A DNA stretch of 64,000 nt from Bactericera cockerelli (GCA_024516035.1 CM044964.1:17241084-17305083), one strand, 5' to 3'. Shown: positions 44,728 through 56,052, numbered from the stretch's first letter. Program-made: numbers and translations. Notes: generated by a model from the sequence alone, not told the origin.

Positions 44728-46451
44728 ACAGAGGGAAAGTACAGAGTAAAAAATGTTCTCCTCTGCTTGGATTGAAGAGGAGAACATTTGTGCGAACCAA
44801 GTGCGCTAATATCAACTCGAACAAGATGGGTAAAATATAAATGAGTGGTTTTGCGAATTTTAGACCTCACTTGAAATTTATTATCGAACTAAATATGTAT
44901 TTTATATGATTATGTAGGTACAAGCTCTTTAAGTCTCCGGGCAACATTTAATACCCCACTCGATGGGTTTAAAAAAATATTAAACATTCCACATTTGAGA
45001 CAATGAAGTGGCCTCTAGTCGTTCTATGTCGTCTAAAAGCTATAAGAAAATGACGAGACCCCAAGAAAACGTAGAAAATCACATCAAAATTGAAGTATTC
45101 GTGAAAAAGTCACTACCAAGTGAATCAAGTAATTTTCATTATTCCACACAATCTTACAACACAAACAACCTAGAAAATTGTTTTGTTGTATTTAATATCA
45201 AGTCAATTCTACGAGCAATATGGAAATTTTAAGATGAATTTTGATAAAAACTTAATTTTTCTGACACAAAAATACATTGTTAAATAGATAACTATAGGTA
45301 AGTATTGATCTGGCACCGATGTATACTATCTTTTATATAAGATTCTTTCACTCTCGCGTGTAAGAAGCTCAGATGTTGAAAGTCCTCTCTGTAGAAAAAC
45401 TTTTCTACTTATCTCTTACTCACTATCTATTGTTTCTCTGGAAATGAATATTAAGAAGGAGGTAGGGAAAGAGATGCTAAACTTATAGGATGTAAGATAG
45501 AAGTAGATGGGAGAGATAAAGTAAGAGGCTTGGGAGGGAGGAGTGAAAAGTACGAAACTTTTACTTTTTCCAATGAAAAGTTAAGATCATTAGATTTATG
45601 ATACGCATCTCTAGCCCTTCCTATCCCTCCCTATTTATCTCTCTACCTCTTTATACATTTATAGACAAACTTCCCCCTCTTCTAAACTGTGGTTTCAAGG
45701 AACTTATGGATAAGGAGAGACTCAATATCCTTTCAGGGCCCTGGGGGTTGTAAATGACAGAGAATTTTTTCCCGTATTAGTGTTTCCAATTTGAGAGAGC
45801 AGTTTTTAAACTTTTTTCTATAAGCCTGGTTCTATCAGGAGTGGATAAGTATGAAAGGAACTTTTCAGCGTCTTTAGAAGTTCGCCGTAGATATTAATAA
45901 CTTGTCTTGTAACCTGACTGAAGTTGTTGACTCAGACTTATTAGTTATGATTAGCTATATCTGGAAAAGGAGTCGGTAGATTATCCTTGATAACTTTACT
46001 CTTGTAGATTCTTGATAATTCTTGATATCCTTGATAATTTAATTGTATAGATCAGTACCAACCCAGCTTCTTGAAAAGTTACCAAATGAAATGATATTAA
46101 AATACCTACCTCTTTTAAAGAAACGTTCAGAAACTGGTTATTGGAGTGAAACATTAATAGTACATACCTAATTTTGGTAGAAATTATGTATTTATTTTGG
46201 TACATCGTACATAATATTATCTTATATCTTTTTTTTTTGACATTTTTTAATTAAAGAATTTTATTGAATATCTTTGAAATTCTTTCCTCTTTTTTTTTAC
46301 ATATATTAAACATATTCAGAATAATGTCTGATTTTTTTTCTTGAACCTCTAATTCTCAAATCTATTGATCTTATGATTGAGAATTGGTTGTATATCATTT
46401 CTACTTTCTAGGTTTGACAGTTACTGTTTGTGGATTTGTTTATTTTCTTTA
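44728..46451. other. Gene-free sequence
   Basis: No supported gene over about 1.7 kb. Frames at 45008-45232 and 45996-46205 have no recognisable domains. An 'attcttgatatccttgata' local repetition lies at about 46010-46040. Confidence 0.5.
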
Positions 46452-46598
46452 TTAAGATGAGAGTTTCACAAGCTTTTTCTTTTCCAGACATGAAACAGCA
46501 GCTAATGTGGACGTTTGTGGTCTGTTTGGTAGGTTGCCCATCTCGTAGTAGTCGTAGTATGCCTCCCCTCTGATAGAAGCCATACCTACTACGCTGGG
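46452..46598 (-). pseudogene. Possible short coding fragment, unidentified
   Basis: Minus strand, from the in-frame stop at 46599-46601 down to a TAA at 46452-46454. It is open for 48 codons, including the peptide MASIRGEAYYDYYEMGNL with mixed, coding-like composition. It is preceded by 'ttgttgacccag', which could serve as a splice acceptor. I do not recognise the family. It may be an element fragment or a chance frame. Confidence 0.2.
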
Positions 46599-46654
46599 TC
46601 AACAAGAGCTCACCGGAAGAAATCCCTTCAACTATAAGCAAAATTTAAAATTCA

Positions 46655-46737
46655 ATTTTTTTGTAGGCTCTGGTGTTCGAACCCGGGACTTTCCGCATAT
46701 CAAGCGAATACCTTAACACAGAGCTAATATTTTAACA
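46655..46737 (-). mobile_element. tRNA-like SINE head, family T7
   Basis: Minus strand 'tagctctgtgttaaggtatt' (A box) and 'agtcccgggttcgaacacc' (good B box). Only one copy in the window. Confidence 0.6.
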
Positions 46738-46788
46738 ATGATGTGAGATGAACCTCAAAGAATTCGTGCATGTTAAGAGATAAGAAAC

Positions 46789-47019
46789 CCAGCGTCCGTC
46801 AATGGTACGTTGAATACATCATCATAGGGTGGCGTCATTGTGAACGATGGTAGCCAGACAGTGGAGGAATGACTCATCACTGTCTAAAAGGAGGCTAATA
46901 ATTGACTAAGGCCCCCAGAACCAAACCAATGTTGGTCTACTCCCTGTTTACAGTCCCCCAGCCAGACTGCTGGTCCACTTCCTGTTTATAGTCCCCCAGC
47001 CAGACGTTGAACACATCAT
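46789..47019 (+). mobile_element. 5S-SINE head fragment interrupted by ~180-bp insertion with TSD
   Basis: 'ccagcgtccgtcaatggtac' and 'gttgaatacatcat' are the 5S-like head start. The 16-bp 'acgttgaatacatcat' (46807-46822) recurs as 'acgttgaacacatcat' at 47004-47019, flanking an unknown insert. Its end is a direct duplication of 38 bp (46930-46967 and 46968-47005), including 'cagtcccccagccagac'. Confidence 0.65.
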
Positions 47020-47351
47020 TTTTATAAAAACCAACCTTACACTATATTTTTTAATAAAAACAAACATAAACTAGGTATATTTTTTTATAATATTACAACA
47101 TAAAATATTCAACAATAAAATACGGGGATCTTCATCTTCATAAGGAAGGGCATTAGCCTCTTTCTTGATTCTCTGAGCCTTAGCTTTGATGCTCTAACTA
47201 TCTAATTAAACTTGGTTATGCTTAATATTACCATAAAACAATAGGAAAAGCAATAAGAGTATTGAGAGAGACAGTACCTTGATTATAAGAGCAAGTATGC
47301 ACCTTAAGAAGTCACTCCTATCTTTTTTAATCTAAGTAGTAGTTAAAGTAG
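47020..47351. other. Gene-free AT-rich sequence
   Basis: Nothing recognised. Confidence 0.45.
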
Positions 47352-47512
47352 TTATTATTATTATATAATGCTTTATTAGGTGAAACAATGAAATTATAAA
47401 TAAAAAATAAATAGATTGAACAAAAAAACAAGAAGAAAAAAGAGAATGAAGCTAGGTAATGTCCTACTCAAAGGGCGGGCAATCTTTCCCACCCAACCCT
47501 TGTTAGTAGTTA
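47352..47512 (-). mobile_element. LINE 3'-end repeat, 'gggtggaagagatt' family, copy 3
   Basis: Minus strand 'aagggttgggtgggaaagat', 'tgcccgccctttgagtagga', 'cattctcttttttcttcttg' and 'cacctaataaagcattatat' parallel 29355 and 34443. Confidence 0.68.
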
Positions 47513-47785
47513 GTAGTAGTAATACCTTAGTAGGATTACAACTGTAAATTATTTGACACCATAGTAAAAAATTGGTTATTTGTCTTTCAACTGTAGAGTT
47601 TAAAAACAGACCTTTAACCCTAACCAGCACAAACTAGTGTATTTCATTGAGTCAGTCGTCTCTGTTATCTTCGCTCGAACGGGATGAAAGAGGCTCATAC
47701 ATTACGCTCACAAAAAAAAGCCTTTTACCAAAAAACTTTGCCACATAGCATTTTCTGCAACATTAAATCTAGTACATTGGTACAC
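47513..47785. other. Gene-free sequence
   Basis: No feature. Confidence 0.45.
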
Positions 47786-48832
47786 TGTGGTGGGGGGGGG
47801 GACAGGGGGAGGTGTAGTTTATGCTTACATACTTTTAGCGTGGAAGAGGGGGAGGGATAGATATAGATAAGAGGGGGAGGGATGGATAGGAAAGGAGAGA
47901 GGAAATACAAAGAAGAGGGAAGGGAGAGATACAGATAAGAGGGGGAGGGATATATATGCAAAAGCGTGGGGAAGAGAAAGAAGCGGTAGAAAAAGAGTTG
48001 AAAGAAATGGAAATCGAAAAGCTCTAGAGAGAATGAGATAGTGAGAAGAGAGAGATAGTGAAAAGAGAGAGAGAGATAGTGAGAAAGAGAGAGGAGAGAG
48101 ATAGAGAGATAGGAAAGAGAGAGAGAGAGAAGAAGAGAGAAGAGAAGAGAGAGAGATAGTGAGAAAGAGAGAGAGAGAAATAGTGAGAGAGGAGAGAATA
48201 GAGAGAGAGAGAGAAAGAAAGAGGGAAAGGAGAGAGGAGAGATAGTGAGAAAGAGAGAGAGAGAGAGAGAGAGAGTAGAGAGAGTGAGAAAGAGAGAGAG
48301 AGGAGAAGAAAGAGGAAAGAGAGAGAGAGAGAGATAGTGAGAAAGAGAGAAGAGAGAGAGAGAAGGAGAGAGAGTGAAAGAGAGAGAGGAGAGAAAGAGG
48401 AGAGAGAGAGATAGTGAAAGAGAGAGAGAAGAGATAGTGAGAAAGAGAGAACGAGAGAGAGAGATAGTGAGAGAGAGAGAGAAAGAGAGAGAGAGAGAAA
48501 GAGAGAGGGAGATAGTGAGAAAGAGAGAGAGATAGTGAGAAAGAGAGAACGAGAGAGAGAGATATGAGAGAGAGAGAGAAAGAGAGAGAGAGAGAAAGAG
48601 AGAGGGAGATAGTGAGAAGAGAGAGAGATAGTGAGAAAGAGAGAGAGAAATAGTGAGAGAGAGAAGATAGTGAAAAGAGTGAGAGAGAGAGAGAGTAAGA
48701 AAGAGGGAAAGAGAGAGGAGAGAGAGATAGTGAGAAAGAGGGAACGAGAGAGAGAGAGAGAGTGAGAGAGAGAGAGAGATAGTGAGAAAGAGAGAGAGAG
48801 AGAGAGAAAAAAAGACCATAAGAGAAAGAGGA
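47786..48832. repeat. ~1-kb GA-rich purine tract
   Basis: A G run at 47790-47800 is followed by a minisatellite with 'agataagagggggagggat' units (47840-47955). Then comes irregular 'gatagtgagaaagagagaga' repetition to 48818, including a near-exact ~110-bp duplication (about 48430-48530 and 48532-48625). The antisense frames (372, 355 and 298 codons) are Leu/Ser artefacts. Confidence 0.95.
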
Positions 48833-49249
48833 TAAGAGAGCAAAGAGAATCAAGATAAGTTTTATGGGGGGTTTCACCGGACACAGGCCCACGGTATGAG
48901 GAAATGACTATGTACCACATGGTAGCAATAGAAGAGGAAGAGGGGAGGGTGGGAGGACAAATTAGGAGAAAGGAAATATAGAGAAGTAGTTAGTAGGGTG
49001 AGAGAGGTTGAGGAAATGAGGGTTGGAGAAATGAGAGGAAAAGTTTTATGTGTGAAACAAAGGATCTTTTAACCAGAACCACTAACTGACCGTATTCAAG
49101 TCACAATAAATAAAAAATCTGGTGTAAACATCACACGACTTTCGAATTCCGCCACTGTTAAATCAACGGTAACAGATAGTTAAAAATCAGTGCCTAATTC
49201 GTAATCAGTACCTCAAAATCATTTGATTTGATATGTCGCATCCCCCATC
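48833..49249. other. Gene-free sequence
   Basis: Purine-rich to about 49050, then AT-rich. No gene. Confidence 0.45.
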
Positions 49250-49728
49250 TACGGTGAATAATAAAAAAGTTAGTCCAAGCGGGTCCCCCCAAAATACCGG
49301 TAAATTGGGGCTGGGTTCAGAAAAGTTCAAGATATCAAAAAAATGATCAGAGTAAACCCCTATTATTTTTTTAATCCGAGAAAATGTTGTTCTCTAACTT
49401 TTTTTGTATCTTTAACCAATTCAAAGAAGCGGCGGTTGCGGCCAATATTTGCGGCCCTGCGACCGCATCTTGCGGCCGATTTCAACCAAAAGTTTCGTGG
49501 TTCGTCTGGTGTATAAAATTAATTTGTATACTAAATTTCAAGTCTCTAGCTTTTACCGTTCTTGAGATATCCTGTTTACACACAGACAGACGCACGGACC
49601 AATGGCTGAAAACAACTTTTTTGGTATCCTGAGGCTATCATTCGTCCAGAAATGTGAAAAACTGGGTAGGTCAAATTTTCGACGAATACAATACTTTCCT
49701 TATTATAGAGGATAAGGAAAGTAAAAAG
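49250..49728. repeat. Unclassified interspersed repeat with palindromic end
   Basis: Contains 'atttcaagtctctagctttt', 'accgttcttgagatatcctg' and 'cacacagacagacgcacgg', phrases common in insect repeat families. It ends in the near-perfect hairpin 'tactttcctta' / 'taaggaaagta' (49690-49722). Unit boundaries are approximate and the class is unknown. Confidence 0.45.
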
Positions 49729-50217
49729 TGAATTTTTAGTTATTACAACGACTTTCAGATGCACTTTTGTTTGTTTGTCTGTTTGTTCGTTATGCAATTT
49801 CTCAGAAGTAAAATTTATGTTCTAATGCATAAATACTGTAGCTAGTAGGTACTAGACAATTATATATAAAATAATAATCAACATAATATTTTTATATCAA
49901 TAAGCAATTAGATTTATTTGTGCCTTGTTCTTAGTACTCTTCATATTCTAATAGACTTTCCCCAGAACGAAATCTGGTCCAGGCTCCTCTAATACATATA
50001 CTAGATGCTCTTTTCTAATGCATATAGTGTAAACAGAGCCTGAATCTAATGTAGGCCACGTTTCCCCACTCATCTGAATCACAATAGAGCCGTAAATTTG
50101 TAACTTTTAGCACGGAACACTAAGCCCCGTTCAGCCAATGGCGGTCTAATTTCATGTTCTTCTATACATTGGCAAAAGCTCCCAGACACATATTATGCAA
50201 ATCAAAGGCCTTGAGTA
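49729..50217. other. Gene-free sequence
   Basis: 'tttgtttgtctgtttg' at about 49765. Otherwise no feature. Confidence 0.45.
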
Positions 50218-51222
50218 TAAATCTCTTACTCCATTTTCTCTCTCTCTTTCTCTCTCTCACACTTCTACTCCCTCAAACTTTCTCTTTTCCATTCGCTTTT
50301 CACTTCCGAGAAATTTCTAATATTAGAAATAGGAAGTATTGTGTCGTTTTTCTTTTCGACGTGATAGAAGACTTTTTCTCGTTTAATTGGCGTCTATCTA
50401 TGTACATCTACTTTCACGTCTTCTTATTCATCTACTATCTTATTTTTATCACATCAACAGCTTTACCCCAATTATTAGGAATAACGGTCCGAATAACCAA
50501 CCTCTTAATAGAATACTATACTTAGGGCGAAACTTATAGACAAAATTGATAGCGTAAGTCATTGCCTAACATCGAATTTCCCCAAATCCGAGACTTAGCG
50601 CCACAGAGGTACTACAAAATCGTATAATAATTTCAACCTTATACTTTTCTAAAATTTACCGTAGGCTTGTTCTAATAGAAATGAGGTACCACTGCATTTT
50701 AGATAAAACAGCTATTAAACGTAAGTACCTTTTGGACGAGTGATTAAATTTTGCCTGCTGGTCGGCAATAATACTCAGCAACAATAAACTCGTTTTCCGA
50801 AAATACCTCGGAAACTTTACTGCAGTACACTCACTGTAATTTGATTTTCACCAATCATGGTTGAGGCAAAAATCTCCCGATTCAAATGTACACCGAAATA
50901 AAATTTCCCTAAATAAAAATTCACCAAAATGTTTTCGTCTCGAATTTATTTTCCCTCTCCTCTCCCATTTTTTCCCACACTCCACTTCTGCACCTGTTCT
51001 TCGTTCATTGAATTCCCTCCAGAGCTCTATGATCGAGCATTTGTATAAATAAATTCCCAGACACAAGCCGAGTACATAGGGAATTCATTTTTACATAAAT
51101 ACTTATTACTAGTCCAATTTTCCGTGGCAGTAAACTAGGTATTACGCCTCCCTCACCTCTTCTAATCCCCTCCCATATATCCTTCCATCTCACTCTCCTT
51201 CTGTCTCTCACTTCTTTTCTCT
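50218..51222 (+). repeat. Duplicated segment, copy 1 (longer)
   Basis: Collinear with 52172-53075 over its whole length, from 'aaatctcttactccattttc' to 'ttctgtctctcacttctt'. Includes the palindrome 'ttctaatattagaa' at about 50320. No gene. The open frames differ between copies, arguing against coding function. Confidence 0.9.
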
Positions 51223-52171
51223 CCCCCCGCGAAGGATGTTACCTTGACGCGGTGCGGGGGCCCTGCTGGGCGAGGCCCGGGTAATGGGGTCGCATTGAGT
51301 GCGATCGCCAGTAGCTAAATTCATTCCAAATAGGTCGGAGGAGTTCTCCTGGATTCCAAAGACCGTGGATGAATAGCAAAATTCTTGAAATTGTGGCGAA
51401 AGTGAAGTTAGACTGGGTGCAGTGCATCTGATCATAGGGCCTATCTGGTGGAGCAGTCGATCAAGCTTGTCTCAGGTCAGTTTTTCCTCATTTCGGGAGT
51501 CAAGTGGTAGTGGGTAAAGTCTGGGTGAAACCACGTCGGTTTCCTTGGTTTGTCCCAGTACCACCGGACTGTGGCCCGCTCATCGCTCGGTTGGTCACCG
51601 AGTAAGTACCTTCCGAACTCATTCGAAGAAACTCGGATATCCCGGTATCCGACTTCGCGTGCATGTGAGTCCTGCCGCAGCTCGTCTGAGACAGGCTCTC
51701 TAAGGCACGGAGGGTCTTACCAGCCCTCGGTGTATTTGGAAGGGAAGGGTTGACGGTAGTGCAGATCGCGGCCCATCCATAGGGCACAGTGTGCTGATCC
51801 GCCTTGTGGTCACGGTGGAGGTTAGAGTCCCTGCCGCTGGCCGCACATGGGTCAGCCGCTGGGATGGGCTGGACTGAAGGTTAAGTCAGTTATACTGACT
51901 GTCCTGATTGACTCACCGAATGGGGCCGAACTGAAGGGCTATCTAACTATGATCGGAGAGCCAGCCTCCTTTAAGGGGTAAGGATCTAACACCTAGCTAC
52001 AATTCACAAAATTCGGTGAAATTTAAGGCTAGGGGGAGATTAAATTAAATTAAATTAAAAATTAAAACCCGTAACGAATTGGTTTTTGGAAAGTCGGGTT
52101 GAGTCTGGTTACAGCAAGAAAGTCGGTCGGAGGTGTCCCGTCGTCTAGCCCACGCTAGTATGCAGAGACTC
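51223..52171 (+). mobile_element. GC-rich insert between the duplicate copies; probable retroelement 5' part
   Basis: Much more GC-rich than its surroundings. Starts with a strong hairpin, 'ccgcgaagg' / 'ccttgacgcgg' (51227-51252), then 'tgctgggcgaggcccgggt'. It ends with (ttaaa)n at about 52040-52065 and 'gactcctgtaaaat'. No long frame and no RT motif. The composition and 5' hairpin recall non-LTR retrotransposon 5' UTRs; this is an inference. Confidence 0.45.
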
Positions 52172-53075
52172 CTGTAAAATCTTTACTCCATTTTGCTCTC
52201 TTCTCTCTCTCACATTTACTCCTCAAACTTTTCTTTTCCATTCGCTTTTACCCGAGAAATTCTAATATTAGAAATAGGAAGTATGGTCGTTTTCTTTTCA
52301 CGGATAGAAGACTTTTTCCTTTAATTGGCGCTATCTATGTCATTACTTCACGTCTTCTTATTCATCTCTATCTTATTTATCACATCAACAGCTTTACCCC
52401 AATTATTAGGAATAACGGTCCGAATAACAACTTTAATAGAATACATACTTAGGGCAACTTAAGACAAAATTGATGGTAATCATTGTACATCGAATTTCAA
52501 ATCGAGACTTAGCGCAGAGGTACTACAAATCGTATAATAATTCACCTTATACTTTCTAAATTTCCTACTGTTCTAATAGAATGAGTACCACTGCATTTTG
52601 ATAAACAGCTATTAAACGTAAGTACCTTTTGGCGAGTGATTAATTTGCCTGCTGGTCGGCAATAATACTCAGCAACAATAAACTCGTTTTCGAAATACCT
52701 CGGAAACTTTACTGCAGTACACTCACTGTAATTGATTCCAATCATGGTTGAGGCAAAAATCTCCGATTCAAGTACCCGAATAAATTTCCTAGTAAAAATT
52801 CACCAAAATATTTTCGTCTCGAATTATTTCCTTCCTTCCATTTTTCCACACTCCATTTGCACCTATTCTTCGTTCATTGAATTCCTCCAGAGTCTTGACG
52901 AGCTTTGTATAAAATTCCCAGAACAAGCGAGTACATAGGGAATTCATTTTTACATAAATACTATTACTAGTCCAATTTTCGTGGCAGTAAACTAGTTTCG
53001 CCTCCCTCACCTTTCTAATCTTCTTCCCCTCATATATCCTTCCTCTCACACTCCTTCTGTCTCTCACTTCTTCTC
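52172..53075 (+). repeat. Duplicated segment, copy 2 (deletion-riddled)
   Basis: Same order as 50218-51222 but about 100 bp shorter. The differences are almost all losses of one or two bases (for example 'gtattgtgtcg' becomes 'gtatggtcg', 'aaccaacctc' becomes 'aacaac'), with few substitutions. Confidence 0.9.
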
Positions 53076-54080
53076 TTCTCTTTTCTCTCTCTCTATCTCT
53101 CTCTTCTTTATCCACTTCTCCCATCGCTTCCTTTTTCTCTCTCTCTCCCCTTCATTATCTCGATCTTTCTCCTTTTCTCACTATCCCTTTCTCTCGGTCT
53201 TCCTTCTCGTCCTCTCTCTTTTCTATCTCCTCTTGTCCTTCCTCCCCCTCTTCTCTCTTTCTCTCACTTCCCTCTTCCTTCTTGATTTTTATGGCCTTAA
53301 CGGCAGGATTTTTGTTTCTCTTCTACTGACAATTATCTCTCTCACTCTTTCTTCTCATAGATTGCATTACTCCCTACTTCCCACTTCTTACCTCCCACTC
53401 CTTGCTCTCTTTAAGAATTCATCCATAACTCTATCCATGCCATTGCAATTTCTAATTTCAAAAAATTGCCCTTCATATTTTTTTACTATTCGCATATTTT
53501 TGAAAATCGTTCCTTTCGATAGATTTTTTTACAATTCATACTTTCAAAAATTGCTACTCTCGATGGAATATTTTGTTATTGTAATAGGTAAATTTACGGG
53601 CCAAATACACAATTTACATACGGGACTAATCCTCCCTCAACATCATATTTGTATTTTTCGATTGTCCTATTGTTGTAATAGGCAGTGTTATAATGAATTC
53701 ATATGTGAAACACTGCCTATTTCTCTTTCTCTAGAAACAACTTGCACTATGTATGTGTAATTTGTATATTATAAATAATTTATCATACTATCGGAATGAC
53801 ACACAACCGTAAGGTAGTCGGAAATCCAAGTTCAGCTTTCTACAGATAATGTGCTATCGGAATTAATTGTTGCCCAAATTATTTGAGAGAGTATATTAAA
53901 ATCCACATTAGGGAAGTCAATGGGACGTCAATATTAATAAATTTCTATCAACTACAGAGATTAGCGCTGGTGTAACTCATGTTTCGATAAATAATGATAT
54001 ATCTTCCATAATAATTACAATAGAAGTTTGAGCGTGATAGGAGTATAAAGTAGGTTATGAACAGGAGAGAGATGAATGTT
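53076..54080. other. CT-rich, then AT-rich gene-free sequence
   Basis: 53076-53290 is a pyrimidine tract. 53291-54080 has no supported gene; the 175-codon frame 53233-53760 is Phe/Leu/Ser-rich with no domain. A 'cctattgttgtaataggcag' / 'cactgcctatt' inverted pair lies at 53665-53725. Confidence 0.5.
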
Positions 54081-54083
54081 ATA

Positions 54084-54115
<32 letters not shown>

Positions 54116-54125
54116 AGAAAGGAGA
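54081..54125. repeat. (GA)n plus G run
   Basis: 'gagagagagagagagagagg' followed by about 11 G. Confidence 0.95.
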
Positions 54126-54221
54126 ATAAGGAAGAGACAGAGTGAATGGAATAAGGGGTAGATTTACAGATTAATGCAAAATTGAACTGGGATATTTGTT
54201 GATTTTTGGTCACATGTGTAC

Positions 54222-54434
54222 TGTAAATTCGCACGTTTTCCTACGAATCTTTCTATCCATCTCTCTATCTTTTTCTATTTCTTTCAAAGAGCTACTCATC
54301 TAATCGTAAAAACTAAATATAAAATGAATTTAACATGTAAGTGCCATAATTTATTCTCAACAGATCACTAGCCAGAACAGCATTACTTATCTTTTATCTG
54401 TGTTTATTTCACATTGCATAACCACATAGATGAA
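54222..54434 (+). repeat. Interspersed repeat, copy 2 of an inverted pair with 42535-42728
   Basis: 'tgtaaattcgcacgttttcc', 'gagctactcatctaatcgt', 'tctcaacagatcactagcc' and 'tatttcacattgcataacc' are the reverse-complement order of 42535-42728. Confidence 0.75.
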
Positions 54435-55375
54435 CGGGGGCATAAAATTACTTCATTAAATCTAGCTTAAGTCAGACGCAGTTTGGAGGGAAAAATCAAT
54501 ATACTCTTTTGCTATGCTTTTTTTTCTATTTTCTATCATTATAAATCAAAATTTTGGTTGTGTGGAGCAAAATTCAAGCAATAATAAGTACGATAATATT
54601 AAAACATCCCTAGAAGGGAGCAGTGCCAATTTTTCTCCAAAATGGCACGTAATTATTTTGAAGCCACATTACTTTCATTCACGTACGATCCTCCAAGTAG
54701 CTACTAAGGCGTACAACTTTTATACCCCCTTCTCACTCTTCCCCCTCTACTCTCCTTCCTCCCCTTTCTAGCCCCTCTTTCTCTCTACCCACCTTTTTCA
54801 AACCTCTCTCTTCTATTTCTTCCATTATCTTTTCTTCGTTTTTCTCTTCTTTCATCTCTCTCTTGTCTTTCAATTTTATGTCTGTTCCCTTTTTCTCGTT
54901 TTCCCTCAATTATACACTTTTCTGATTTATCCTCTCTTCAGTGTTCTCTCTCTCTCCCACACAATCACTCTCTAAGTATACTCTCTCTCTCCCAACAATT
55001 ACTCTCTCAATTCTTAAACCGTTACCATTTTTAAAATTATTTCTCTTCCCTTGTTCTCTATCTTTCCATTACATATAATTTTATACTCTTCCTATAGAAT
55101 ATTCCTCTAACAGCTAACACTCTTCTCTCTAATTTTATTTTTCAAGAATCCCTTACAAACCCTACATCATATAGCACACTGTCTCTCTCCTTCTCATTTT
55201 CTCGTCCACATCTCTCTCTCTCTCCCGTCTCTCATTTTTCTTCATCCTATACCTTACCATCCTAAGGTAGAAACGAGTAAAGTTTACGTTCATTAATGAA
55301 AAAAAAACTGACACTTCAGACCGTCGTAAATTACCCGATACTTTACTTCCTCTTCTCTACATCCGAGTCTAGAGA
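54435..55375. other. Gene-free sequence with CT patches
   Basis: CT/TTC-rich at 54720-55245. No gene. Confidence 0.5.
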
Positions 55376-55523
55376 AGTTTGAGAACAGACCCTCGGTCTA
55401 AACACCACTCTCACTTTCATAATCCCCAAATCTCCCTTTCAGGAAGCACTCTGAATGGACAATTTATTGAACAAAATAACCAATCAGAGTGCATTGTGTG
55501 GTGTTTGAAAGGGAGATTTGGGG
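55376..55523. mobile_element. Fold-back element with ccaatcagagtgca loop, copy A
   Basis: 'ccccaaatctccctttca' (55424 on) pairs with 'tgaaagggagatttgggg' (55506-55523). The loop holds 'gcactctgaatgg' and 'ccaatcagagtgcattg', themselves mutually complementary. Preceded by 'agaccctcggtct', also palindromic. Confidence 0.75.
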
Positions 55524-55539
55524 ATGATGAGATCTCTAC

Positions 55540-55825
55540 CTCCGAGTCTAGAGAAGTTCGAGAATAGACCCTCGGTCTAGAGACCACTCTCACTCTCATA
55601 ATCCCAAATCTCCCTTTCAAAACGCACTCTGATTGGGCAATTTGAACAAAATAAGTATAAGTATAAGTAGTGCTTTATTTAGACTGTCAGCACAGGTAGT
55701 CCCATTATGCCAACAGTTTAACAAAGCACCTCTTTATTTATTTGAGTATAAATACAATGTATATAAAATAATCAATCACAGTGCATTGTGTGGTGTTTGA
55801 AAGGGAGATTTGGGGATTATGAGAG
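55540..55825. mobile_element. Fold-back element, copy B, interrupted by a T1-tail-like insert
   Basis: Repeats copy A in the same orientation: 'gagtctagagaagttcgaga', 'agaccctcggtct', 'cccaaatctccctttca', later 'tgaaagggagatttgggg' (55798-55815). In place of the short loop it holds about 100 bp (about 55650-55745) including 'gtgctttatttagactgtc' and 'agtcccattatgccaaca', which resembles the T1 SINE tail at 60950-61000. Confidence 0.65.
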
Positions 55826-55867
55826 TTAGAGTGCTTTCTGGAACGAGCGAAGGCCAGAATCTTCAGT

Positions 55868-56052
55868 TTACGTGACGCCAGTTGCTGGTTCGTGTTGAAT
55901 ACACCAGTTCTCGTTCTGTCACTGAAGTTAACAAACATCCATCGAAGTTAGGAATTGGATGGGTGACCATTCATACATACGGACCCTCGTGAATGTGATG
56001 CTGGCTATTCCCGGGCCAACCCAGGCTGGGTAGTCTGGGTACGGTAAATGGG
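55868..56052 (+). mobile_element. 5S-derived SINE, long head, diverged
   Basis: 'gttgaatacaccagttctcg', 'cactgaagttaacaaacatc' (box A side), 'ggatgggtgaccattc' (box C) and 'gtgatgctggctattcccgg', then 'ccaggctgggta'. The tail is lost. An older long-head copy. Confidence 0.85.

Noticed and set aside
47725..48920. Three overlapping 298-372-codon minus-strand frames
   Set aside because: All three frames are open because the (GA)n tract has no stop codons on that strand; low complexity only.
50218..53075. LTR retrotransposon with two LTRs around a short interior
   Set aside because: The two copies have no TG...CA ends, primer-binding site or polypurine tract, and they differ almost only by deletions, which fits an assembly artefact better.
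53233..53760. 175-codon plus-strand frame
   Set aside because: Begins in a CT tract and continues in AT-rich sequence; composition is Phe/Leu/Ser and no family is recognised.
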